Source of the DNA: JALOBO01 sp023228225
Lineage (GTDB): Bacteria > Bacillota > Clostridia > Christensenellales > UBA1242
NCBI GenBank assembly: GCA_041663585.1
Contig: JBAYMN010000003.1
Location: 1-64,000, forward strand
DNA length: 64,000 nt
Direction: 5' to 3'
Shown here in pieces: positions 42,371 to 50,669 of the stretch. Each line of letters begins with the position of its first letter. Position 1 is the stretch's first letter. Below the pieces are notes generated by a model, which was given only the letters and a program-made list of their open reading frames with translations, was not told where the DNA came from and searched no databases. The translations under genes were made by a program, and so were the position numbers.

Positions 42371-43618
42371 TTAAATTAATTCGGCTTTTAAACCATTTTT
42401 ATAAAAATCGTTTAGCCTTACATTAACTACTGTATCTTCTTTTAAATTATTACCTAAAATATAAGTCATAATGTAGTTTTTTGTATAGCCTTTTGCTTCG
42501 CCATTTTCCACAGTTTCAATCAAAACGCTTTCTGTTTTTCCGATATTTTGTTGTAAAAACTCTCGTTCTAAATCTTTTGCAATTACTTTAAGTCGTGCTT
42601 CACGCTGACTTTTAATCGCAAAACTTACTTGTTTAAATTTTTCCGCCGGAGTACCAGTTCTCAAAGAATACGGGAAAATATGAATAGTTGTAAACTTTGC
42701 TTTGCTTACCACTTCCAAGGTTTCTTCAAATTCTTGGTCTGTTTCGGTCGGAAAACCAACTATAACATCAGTAGCGATTGTAGCGTTAGGAAAATGCTTT
42801 CTAATTAGTTCCACTTTTTCTAAGTATGTAATAGAAGTATATTTACGATTCATCTTTTTTAATATTGTATCACTTCCGCTTTGCATTGATAAATGAAAAT
42901 GTTCACAAAAATATGGCAAAGTTTTAAGCGCGTCTAAAAATTCTTCGGTAATTATATTTTGTTCAAGTGAACCTAATCTAATTCTAATTTTTAAATTACT
43001 TAATGCTTTAACTAACTCAATAAGGTTAGTGTTAATGTTTGAACCATAATCCGAAATATTTATACCAGTTAACACAATCTCTTTCACATTTTTCGGAAGA
43101 TTACTACATTCATCAAAAATAGACTTAATATCACGCGATCGACTACACCCTCTTAAATGTGGAATAATACAATAAGTACAATAACTATTACAACCGTCTT
43201 GTATTTTTATATATGTTCGTGTGCGTGTCGGCATTGGGTTTGATATATTCTCATAATCAATAGGTAGTGTATTTAATTTATATGATACACTATCTATAAG
43301 GTTTGCAATATTATTTCTATTTGCTGTTCCCATTACAACCGTAACATTATCTCGCTCAATAAATTGGTTAGGATTATTTTGTGAAGCACAACCACAAACA
43401 ATAATTTTAGCATTCGGCGAGTATTTACTTAGTTTAGTAATAGTTTGTCTTGATTTTTTTTCCGCCTCACTTGTAACCGCACAAGTGTTAATAATAAAAG
43501 CATCAGCCAATGAATAATCGGCTACAATTTTATGTCCTCTTTTTTTTAACACTGTGGCAAGCGAATCGCTTTCATATTGATTGACTTTACAGCCTAATGT
43601 ATATATTGATATGTTCAT
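42371..43618 (-). CDS. mtaB: tRNA t6A37 methylthiotransferase MtaB
   Basis: The start is ATG 43618 (MNISIYTLGCKVNQYES), with GGGAG five bases upstream in the rsmE end. The 415-residue radical-SAM enzyme has the N-terminal UPF0004 cluster cysteines (LGCKVNQ, NTCAVT, CGCASQ), the radical-SAM motif CNSYCTYCIIP, and a C-terminal TRAM-like tail. It turns t6A37 into ms2t6A. The rsmE-mtaB order after dnaJ is conserved. Confidence 0.94.
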   Translation of the reverse strand: MNISIYTLGCKVNQYESDSLATVLKKRGHKIVADYSLADAFIINTCAVTSEAEKKSRQTITKLSKYSPNAKIIVCGCASQNNPNQFIERDNVTVVMGTANRNNIANLIDSVSYKLNTLPIDYENISNPMPTRTRTYIKIQDGCNSYCTYCIIPHLRGCSRSRDIKSIFDECSNLPKNVKEIVLTGINISDYGSNINTNLIELVKALSNLKIRIRLGSLEQNIITEEFLDALKTLPYFCEHFHLSMQSGSDTILKKMNRKYTSITYLEKVELIRKHFPNATIATDVIVGFPTETDQEFEETLEVVSKAKFTTIHIFPYSLRTGTPAEKFKQVSFAIKSQREARLKVIAKDLEREFLQQNIGKTESVLIETVENGEAKGYTKNYIMTYILGNNLKEDTVVNVRLNDFYKNGLKAELI

Positions 43619-43620
43619 AA

Positions 43621-44352
43621 TTACTCCCATTCATTTAGGTCAAACATAGTACACGCAAGTATGCTAATGGCTGCGGTTTCTGCTCGCAAAATGCGTTTAC
43701 CCAGTTTAACCGACACTGCACCAACGCTCATTAATTCTTCTACTTCTTCTGTTGAAAAACCACCCTCAGAGCCTACAATTAAAGTAACAACTTTGGATTT
43801 TATATTAGTTAATGCTTGTTTTAAAGTATTTGCATTTTCATTTTCATACGCTAGTATAACATTTTTATTATTTTTGACAAATTTTAATAAATCATCAAAA
43901 TTTTGCACTTCACTAATTTCTGGTATAATTGCCCGCCTGCTTTGCTTAGCCGCCGATAATGCAATTTTGTAAAATCGGTCATTTTTACTTAAACTATTTT
44001 CCGCAACCGTATATTTGCTTGTAAATGGTACAATTTTAGTAACGCCAAGTTCAGTAGCCTTTTGAATTATAAAGTCCATTTTTTCGCCTTTTACAAGCCC
44101 TTGATACAAGGTAACATTTAATCTTGGTTCAGAATTTGTATATTCTTCACTAACAATGTCTAACAAAGTTCTAGACTTTTCAATCTTGCTAACAACAGCA
44201 TTATATTCTTTTCCCGTACCATCGCAGACTACTACATTGTCACCTTGTCTTAATCTGAGCACAATAGATAAATGTCGATGTTCATCACCCATCAAAAAAA
44301 CATGTCCGCCTATGATGTTACTCTTTTCGGTAAAAAATCTTCTTTCACTCAT
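43621..44352 (-). CDS. rsmE: 16S rRNA m3U1498 methyltransferase
   Basis: The 243-residue SPOUT enzyme methylates U1498 of 16S rRNA. The PUA-like N-terminus has DEHRHLSIVLRLRQGD; the knot has VGSEGGFS and KLGKRILRAETA. GGAGCAGT precedes the ATG. prmA, usually between dnaJ and rsmE, is absent. Confidence 0.95.
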   Translation of the reverse strand: MSERRFFTEKSNIIGGHVFLMGDEHRHLSIVLRLRQGDNVVVCDGTGKEYNAVVSKIEKSRTLLDIVSEEYTNSEPRLNVTLYQGLVKGEKMDFIIQKATELGVTKIVPFTSKYTVAENSLSKNDRFYKIALSAAKQSRRAIIPEISEVQNFDDLLKFVKNNKNVILAYENENANTLKQALTNIKSKVVTLIVGSEGGFSTEEVEELMSVGAVSVKLGKRILRAETAAISILACTMFDLNEWE

Positions 44353-44371
44353 ACTGCTCCAATTAAAATAC

Positions 44372-45526
44372 TTATTTAATACTATTTAGTTTATCTAGAT
44401 ACTGTTTATATTTAGTATAACTTACATCACTTGACCTTGCAAGTTTTTCAAGTTCAGATTTTGTTAATCTATCTAATGATTTTGGGAATTCTACATTTAT
44501 TGTAATGTACATATCGCCCTTGGCGTTGCGTCTTAGATTTTTTATTCCTTCACCATGGCGCTTAAATACAGTACCAGATTGTGTTAATTCAGGTACTGTA
44601 AAACTAATTTTACCATTTAATGTGGGTATTTGTATAGTTCCGCCCAAAATACTAAGTGTATAAGGAATATACACATTTAAATATAAATCATATTCTTTGC
44701 GTACAAGCAGTGCATGAGGCCTTACTTTTACTTCTATAATTAGGTCGCCATTTATTGCGCCATCTTTACCATTGTCGCCTTCACCTCGCAATGTAATTGC
44801 TTGACCGTTATCAATTCCCGCTGGTACTTTTATTGTAACATTTCTATTAACGCGAACTATTCCTTTGCCTAAACACTCAGTGCATTTTTGCTTTATAATT
44901 TTGCCTGTGCCACCACAAGTGCGACAAGTGCCTACATTTACAACCCTACCAAATACAGTATCTTGTTGATAGCGTTTTTGCCCGCTACCGCCACAGTCTG
45001 AACAAGTTGCAAACTCTTTTCCATCTTTTGCACCAGTACCATTACACTTTGTACAATTTTCCATACGAGACACTAGTACAGTTTTTTCAACACCAAAAGC
45101 CGCTTCTTCAAATGTTAAATCCAAACTTGCCGAAATATCGGCACCCTTTGAAACACGATGCGCCGATCCGCTTGAAAAGCCACCGCCAAATATATTGCTA
45201 AAAATATCTTCAAAACCGCCAAAATTAGTTCCTCCTCCACCACCAAAGAAACTGCTAAACCCGCCACCGTTACTGGCTGACCCACCAAAGTTATTAAATG
45301 GGTTACCTTCGGCAGAACCGAAATTGTCATAATTAGAGCGTTTTTGTTCATCGCCTAATATTTCATACGCTTCATTAATATCTTTAAATTTTGCTGTGGC
45401 ATCGGAGGCTTTATTTAAGTCGGGGTGATATTGTTTTGCAAGTTTGCGATATGCCGATTTAATTTCATCGGCACTCGCAGTTTTTGACACGCCCAGTATG
45501 TCATAATAGTTTTTATTTTGTGCCAT
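44372..45526 (-). CDS. dnaJ: Chaperone DnaJ (Hsp40)
   Basis: The 384-residue protein has a J-domain with HPD (residues 1-70), a long Gly/Phe linker (about 75-125, many GGG and FGG runs), four CxxCxGxG zinc repeats (CTKCNGTG, CSDCGGSG, CRTCGGTG, CTECLGKG) and the C-terminal substrate domains. It delivers clients to DnaK and stimulates its ATPase. TTAGGAG precedes the ATG. Confidence 0.97.
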   Translation of the reverse strand: MAQNKNYYDILGVSKTASADEIKSAYRKLAKQYHPDLNKASDATAKFKDINEAYEILGDEQKRSNYDNFGSAEGNPFNNFGGSASNGGGFSSFFGGGGGTNFGGFEDIFSNIFGGGFSSGSAHRVSKGADISASLDLTFEEAAFGVEKTVLVSRMENCTKCNGTGAKDGKEFATCSDCGGSGQKRYQQDTVFGRVVNVGTCRTCGGTGKIIKQKCTECLGKGIVRVNRNVTIKVPAGIDNGQAITLRGEGDNGKDGAINGDLIIEVKVRPHALLVRKEYDLYLNVYIPYTLSILGGTIQIPTLNGKISFTVPELTQSGTVFKRHGEGIKNLRRNAKGDMYITINVEFPKSLDRLTKSELEKLARSSDVSYTKYKQYLDKLNSIK

Positions 45527-45563
45527 TTAATTCTCCTAAAAAGCAAAGTTGCTAGCAACAGAT

Positions 45564-47432
45564 TTATTTGTTACTATCACTATCCCCACCATCAGTTTTG
45601 TAATCATCTTTTCCTAAGTTAACATCTTCTCCATTGGTTTGCTGACTGTTATCACTGGCGTTTTGTTCCGGGTGCTCTTTTTGATATTCAGCACCAGCAG
45701 TTTGATACATTTTTGTAAATACATCATTAGACACTTTTTGAAGTTCATCAAGTGAAGATTTAATTACATTAATGTCATCGGATTCAAAATCCTTTTTAGA
45801 TTTTTCAATTTGTTCGGTAAGTTTATTTTTGTCTTCCGCGGATAATTTATCGCCATTTTCTTTAAGCATTTTTTCTAGCGTGTAAACCATTTGATCAGCA
45901 CTATTTTTTGTATCTACAAATTCACGGCGTTTTTTATCTTCTTCGGCATTTGCCTCTGCCTCTTTAATTGCTTTATCAATTTCTTTATCATCTAAATTTG
46001 AAGAAGATGTTATGGTAATACTTTGAGATTTATTTGTTCCAAGGTCCTTTGCTGATACATGAACAATGCCATTAGCATCAATATCAAATGTAACTTCAAT
46101 TTGTGGAATACCACGTGGTGCAGGTGGAATACCAACTAAACTAAATCTGCCAAGGGTTTTATTGTATGAAGCAAATTCGCGTTCGCCTTGTAATACATGA
46201 ATATCAACCCCAGATTGGTTATCACTTGCAGTGGAGAATATTTGTGATTTTTTTGCTGGTATTGTGGTATTGCGATTAATTAATTTTGTAAATACTCCGC
46301 CCATTGTTTCAATACCTAACGATAGCGGAGTTACATCTAGTAAAAGAACATCTTTAACTTCGCCAACAAGGACACCGGCTTGAATTGCGGCACCAATTGC
46401 AACACATTCATCTGGGTTAATTCCTTTAAATGGATCTTTGCCCATATATTTTTTAACTGCTTCATAAACTGCCGGAATACGAGTAGAACCGCCAACAAGT
46501 ACAACTTTATCAATTTGACTTGTTGATAATCCTGCATCTTTAAGTGCATTAGTTAAATATTTTAAACTTTTGTCAATAAAATCTGAAATTAAATTTTCAA
46601 ATTTTGCTCTTGTTAAGTCATATTCAAGGTGTTTTGCACCACTTGCATTTGCTGTAATAAAAGGTAAACTAATTGTAGTTTTTACAACACTTGATAGTTC
46701 AATTTTGGCTTTCTCAGATGCTTCTTTTAGTCTTTGCATTGCACTTTTATCTTCTCTAAGTGAAATTCCGTATTTTGCTTTAAAATCATCAGCCAAAAGG
46801 TTCATAATGCGTAAGTCAAAATCATCACCACCAAGTAATGTATCGCCATTTGTAGCCAATACTTCAAATACTCCATCACCAATTTCAAGCACAGACACAT
46901 CAAATGTACCGCCACCTAAATCGTATACTAATATTTTTTGGTTTTTATTTTCGGCTTTATCAAGACCATAAGCAAGTGCTGCCGCTGTTGGTTCATTTAT
47001 AATTCTTAACACTTCAAGTCCTGCAATTTTGCCGGCATCTTTGGTAGCCTGTCTTTGTGAGTCCGAAAAATATGCGGGAACAGTAATAACTGCTTGCGTT
47101 ACTTTTTCACCTAAATAACTTTCTGCATCTAATTTTAATTTATTAAGTATCATTGCAGAAATTTCGGGCGGAGTATAAGATTTACCTTGTGCAGTAACCT
47201 TTTTATCTGAACCCATTATTCTTTTAATTGAAGTGACAGTGTTTTCGGGGTTAGCGACAGCCTGTCTTTTTGCGACCTGTCCCACCAATCTTTCGCCATC
47301 TTTACTAAAACCAACTACCGAAGGTGTAGTTCTTGCCCCATCTGAATTTGGTATAACTGTTGGATTTCCTCCTTCCATAATGGCAACACATGAATTTGTA
47401 GTGCCTAAATCAATTCCTATTACTTTACTCAT
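45564..47432 (-). CDS. dnaK: Chaperone DnaK (Hsp70)
   Basis: The 622-residue ATPase begins MSKVIGIDLGTTNSCVAIM, with VYDLGGGTFDVSVLEIG and VGGSTRIPAV as the other actin-fold signatures, and linker DVLLLDVTPLSLG. The C-terminal lid is normal and ends in a polar, Asp/Asn-rich tail. It folds and refolds proteins together with DnaJ and GrpE. AAAGGAG precedes the ATG. It is controlled by the upstream CIRCE. Confidence 0.98.
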   Translation of the reverse strand: MSKVIGIDLGTTNSCVAIMEGGNPTVIPNSDGARTTPSVVGFSKDGERLVGQVAKRQAVANPENTVTSIKRIMGSDKKVTAQGKSYTPPEISAMILNKLKLDAESYLGEKVTQAVITVPAYFSDSQRQATKDAGKIAGLEVLRIINEPTAAALAYGLDKAENKNQKILVYDLGGGTFDVSVLEIGDGVFEVLATNGDTLLGGDDFDLRIMNLLADDFKAKYGISLREDKSAMQRLKEASEKAKIELSSVVKTTISLPFITANASGAKHLEYDLTRAKFENLISDFIDKSLKYLTNALKDAGLSTSQIDKVVLVGGSTRIPAVYEAVKKYMGKDPFKGINPDECVAIGAAIQAGVLVGEVKDVLLLDVTPLSLGIETMGGVFTKLINRNTTIPAKKSQIFSTASDNQSGVDIHVLQGEREFASYNKTLGRFSLVGIPPAPRGIPQIEVTFDIDANGIVHVSAKDLGTNKSQSITITSSSNLDDKEIDKAIKEAEANAEEDKKRREFVDTKNSADQMVYTLEKMLKENGDKLSAEDKNKLTEQIEKSKKDFESDDINVIKSSLDELQKVSNDVFTKMYQTAGAEYQKEHPEQNASDNSQQTNGEDVNLGKDDYKTDGGDSDSNK

Positions 47433-47505
47433 TTTTTAATCTCCTTTTTTCTGAGTTTTATTTTTATATAAATAATTTCATTTTTGTATGAAAATTATTA
47501 GTTAA

Positions 47506-48099
47506 TTATTTTACCACTTTGACCATACTAAATCGAATTATGCGGCCATTAAAGATATAACCTTTTTGATATTCTTCAACAATTGTTCCGCTTTTTTGTT
47601 TGTCATCTTCGGTGTTAGCAATTGCATTATGAAATTTCGGGTCAAATGCAAGTCCAGTTGAAGAATCAATAACTTTAACTCCCAAATTTTCTAAGTTTGA
47701 CAACATTTGTTTTTTAATAAGATCTAATCCCTTTAAACTTGACTCATCATCAACTAGTGTATTGGCTCTATCAAGAGCATCTATTGCAGGTAAAAATTTT
47801 TCTACTGCTAAAATAATCCCTTCTTCGCGCTCTTTAATTGCTATTTCTACATTTCGTTTTTTATAATTTTCTAAATCTGCACCATAACGCTTTGCCAAGT
47901 TTAAATATTCATCACTCTTCTGCTTTTCGTTTAAATATAAAATTTTGTAATTTTTGTTATCTTCGCAAGTGCAGTTTTCATCACATTCACAAGTGTCATC
48001 GCAAGTGCAATTTTCTTGTTCACAAGAACAATTTTCACCGCAAGTGCAATCATTTTCATTTTTTTGCATAGTATCTTTTTCTTTTTTCTTATTTGTCAT
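47506..48099 (-). CDS. grpE: Nucleotide-exchange factor GrpE with a Cys-rich N-terminal tail
   Basis: With the start at ATG 48099 (GGAGG four bases upstream) the protein has 197 residues. Residues about 60-195 are ordinary GrpE, including LAKRYGADLENYKKR and FDPKFHNAIA, and the end FNGRIIRFSMVKVVK. Residues 18-45 are unusual: CTC, CSC, CTC, CEC and CTC are spaced by three or four acidic or polar residues, ten Cys in 28 positions, in a tail otherwise typical only for being acidic. This looks like a metallothionein-like metal or redox module. GrpE is the thermosensor of the DnaK cycle, so metal or oxidation might tune it. That function is inference. Confidence 0.93.
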   Translation of the reverse strand: MTNKKKEKDTMQKNENDCTCGENCSCEQENCTCDDTCECDENCTCEDNKNYKILYLNEKQKSDEYLNLAKRYGADLENYKKRNVEIAIKEREEGIILAVEKFLPAIDALDRANTLVDDESSLKGLDLIKKQMLSNLENLGVKVIDSSTGLAFDPKFHNAIANTEDDKQKSGTIVEEYQKGYIFNGRIIRFSMVKVVK

Positions 48100-48147
48100 A
48101 ATTCCTCCGCATTTATTTTTTATAAACATAATTTAATTATTAAATTA

Positions 48148-49197
48148 CTATTTACCTGTTGTTTTTTTATCCATTTTTTTAAGTTCGTCTACCACAAATT
48201 TTAATGCTGCGGCCGCCAAACCATAATCCATTCTTTGTGGTCCTATAACACCAATTGAGGCAATTTGCTCATTTCCCATAAGATAATTAGCCTTTACTAG
48301 TGAACAGCCTGCAAACTCTTGATTATCAATTTCTGAGCCAATAACATAACTAATTTCTTGATCACTTTCGGTATTTAGCATATTTTCTATTGCGGTTTTA
48401 TCTTCCAAAAATTCTAATAAGTGTTTTGCCTTATCTATGTCGTTATATTCGGGATTACTTAATAACTTACTCGCTCCGCCCTCAGAAAATATTGCTCTAC
48501 TATCTACCGAGTCGGCATATTTAAGTAGTGAATTTAAAAGGTTGTTGAAAATAATTTGATAATGCTTAATTTCGCGTTCCATTGCATCTTCATAATTATT
48601 AATATTGTTAATTAAATCCAGTATAGTTTTACTAATAAACTTCCGAGTTAAATAATATGAAGCATCAATGCAGTTTTGTTCGGTTACTGGACTTTTTAAC
48701 TCGATTGTATTATTTATTATTCCTGTATTTGTTTCTATAAGCACAAGCGCCGAACCGTTTATTAAGGGTATAATTTTAATACTATTAATTAAAAGTTTAT
48801 CAAATCCGCTTACCATAACAACCGTTGGATAATTTGTAGCACGACTTACTACTTTTGCAATATCGCGTATGATTTCCGATAAATATGCGGTGCGGTTGTT
48901 AAACACACTTTTTATATCGGCAAGCGTTTCTTTATTAAAAGAACTTTTTGGCATAATCGAATTTACAAAATATCGATATGCCTTTTCAGTGGGAATGCGT
49001 CCGCCCGAAGTATGCACTTGTTTTAAATAGCCCATACTTTCTAGCGTAGAAAGTTCGTTTCGCAAAGTCGCAGTGCTGATTGACTGTAAAAACTTTTTTT
49101 GTATACCACCGCTTGTAATTGGTACGGCACATTTAATATAATCTTCTATTGCACCGCAAAGAATTTCTTGTTTGCGTTTACTAAGTTCTTCTATCAA
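48148..49197 (-). CDS. hrcA: Heat-inducible transcription repressor HrcA
   Basis: The 349-residue repressor has an N-terminal winged helix (STATLRNELSTLESMGYLKQ, about 40-60), a central GAF-like domain with an inserted dimerization region, and ends VIGPQRMDYGLAAAALKFV. It binds CIRCE and is refolded by GroEL. The start is TTG at 49197, with GGAGG six bases upstream. It leads the operon hrcA-grpE-dnaK-dnaJ-rsmE-mtaB-HIT. Confidence 0.94.
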   Translation of the reverse strand: MIEELSKRKQEILCGAIEDYIKCAVPITSGGIQKKFLQSISTATLRNELSTLESMGYLKQVHTSGGRIPTEKAYRYFVNSIMPKSSFNKETLADIKSVFNNRTAYLSEIIRDIAKVVSRATNYPTVVMVSGFDKLLINSIKIIPLINGSALVLIETNTGIINNTIELKSPVTEQNCIDASYYLTRKFISKTILDLINNINNYEDAMEREIKHYQIIFNNLLNSLLKYADSVDSRAIFSEGGASKLLSNPEYNDIDKAKHLLEFLEDKTAIENMLNTESDQEISYVIGSEIDNQEFAGCSLVKANYLMGNEQIASIGVIGPQRMDYGLAAAALKFVVDELKKMDKKTTGK

Positions 49198-49234
49198 TTC
49201 GTGCCTCCTTTTTAGCAGTCAAAATATTCAAGTG

Positions 49235-49261
49235 TTAGCAGTCAGTTAATTAGAGTGCTAA
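49235..49261. promoter_or_regulatory. CIRCE operator before hrcA
   Basis: TTAGCAGTC (49235-49243), nine bases, GAGTGCTAA (49253-49261) matches the CIRCE consensus TTAGCACTC-N9-GAGTGCTAA with one change. It lies just downstream of the -10 box. A further TTAGCAGTC stands at 49212-49220. Confidence 0.92.
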
Positions 49262-49265
49262 CACA

Positions 49266-49294
49266 ATTCTATTTATTTATATCCTAATTGTCAA
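49266..49294 (-). promoter_or_regulatory. Sigma-A promoter of the hrcA operon
   Basis: On the minus strand TTGACA (49294-49289), 17 bases, TAGAAT (49271-49266), directly abutting CIRCE so that HrcA would block initiation. Confidence 0.8.
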
Positions 49295-49361
49295 CTATTT
49301 ATGCCACAATTTTTATAATATTTTTTACTAACAAATAAAAAACTGTTGTTAGCGTAAATTT

Positions 49362-50669
49362 TTATATATTATGATTGTTTTTATATTCCTTAATTTGATT
49401 TAAAGCATAATTTGCCTGCAATTCTTTATTTTTTATTTTATCTTTTCCTATTAATTCTATTTCTTTAATTATGCCCCAGTTAGCATTCATAGGTTGAAAG
49501 TATTTATAGTCAGCGTGAGTTAAATAATTACTTAATGCCCCAATGCAAGTCGTACTAGGAAAAGCAATAAGATTTTCATTATTCAAATATTTTAACATAT
49601 TTATTGCTGATACTAATCCGCTAGATACACTTTCTATATAGCCTTCTACACCACTAAGTTGCCCTGTAATAAAAATGTTAGGAAATGCTTTAACTTGGTA
49701 ATGTTCGTTTAAAACAATGGGCGCATTTATAAAAATGTTTTTGTGCATTACACCATACTTAATAAATTCGGCATTATGAAGTGCTGGTATCATAGAAAAC
49801 ACTCTTGATTGTTCGCTATATAATAAGTTGGTTTGAAATCCAACTAAATTGTACATTGTATTTTCTACATTTTCGCTTCTTAATTGAAGTACCGCATAAG
49901 ATGCTTTGCCAGTTTTAGGGTCTTTTAAACCTACGGGTTTTAACGGTCCAAATAATAATGATTTAAATCCGCGTTTTGCCATAACCTCAACGGGCATACA
50001 ACCTTCAAAAACTTTTTCATCTTCAAATTCTTTTAGTATAACACGCTTAGCATTTACTAATTCATTATAAAATGCTTCATATTGTTCTTTATTCATAGGG
50101 CAGTTTAAATAATCCGCCTCGCCTTTATCATAGCGAGATGCAAAGTATGCAAAATCCATATCTATACTTGCTCTATTTACAATAGGTGCAGAAGCATCAA
50201 AAAAATGTAAATAATCTTGTCCGATTTTTATTGCAATATTATTTGAAAGTTTTTCTGTTGTTAAAGGACCTGTGCAAATAATAGTAGGCTTACTTGTATC
50301 AATATCAGTTATTTCTTTACATATTATTTCTATATTTGACTGACTCTTAATTTTATTTGTAATATACTCAGCAAAATCATCACGGTTAACTGAAAGTGCG
50401 TTTCCAGATGGTACTTTTGTATAGTCTGCTGATTCCATAATAAGCGAATTTAACTCTCTTAATTCCTGTTTTAATAATCCCGCTGCATTAGAAATTTGCA
50501 AGTTTTTAAGCGAATTACTACAAACAAGTTCTGCAAAATTAATATTAGAATGAGCCACGGTAAACTTTTGCGGTTTAATATCATATAATTTTACTTTTAT
50601 ATTGCGTTTTGCTAAATAATAGCCCGCTTCACAACCTGCAAGCCCAGCACCTATTATATTAACTTCCAT
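49362..50669 (-). CDS. trmFO: tRNA m5U54 methyltransferase TrmFO
   Basis: The 435-residue flavoprotein begins with VNIIGAGLAGCEAGYYLAKR (FAD site) and has LVCSNSLKN and GQLSGVEGYIES. It makes ribothymidine at tRNA position 54 using methylene-folate. Its start shares a base with the topA stop (TAATG), so the two are coupled. The topA-trmFO order is conserved. A weak stem CTAACAA/TTGTTAG follows at about 49328-49352. Confidence 0.95.
   Translation of the reverse strand: MEVNIIGAGLAGCEAGYYLAKRNIKVKLYDIKPQKFTVAHSNINFAELVCSNSLKNLQISNAAGLLKQELRELNSLIMESADYTKVPSGNALSVNRDDFAEYITNKIKSQSNIEIICKEITDIDTSKPTIICTGPLTTEKLSNNIAIKIGQDYLHFFDASAPIVNRASIDMDFAYFASRYDKGEADYLNCPMNKEQYEAFYNELVNAKRVILKEFEDEKVFEGCMPVEVMAKRGFKSLLFGPLKPVGLKDPKTGKASYAVLQLRSENVENTMYNLVGFQTNLLYSEQSRVFSMIPALHNAEFIKYGVMHKNIFINAPIVLNEHYQVKAFPNIFITGQLSGVEGYIESVSSGLVSAINMLKYLNNENLIAFPSTTCIGALSNYLTHADYKYFQPMNANWGIIKEIELIGKDKIKNKELQANYALNQIKEYKNNHNI

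Noticed and set aside
47965..48048. A short tandem DNA repeat or CRISPR-like array in grpE
   Set aside because: The units are 15-21 bases, imperfect and in frame; they encode the CxC motifs and have no spacer pattern.
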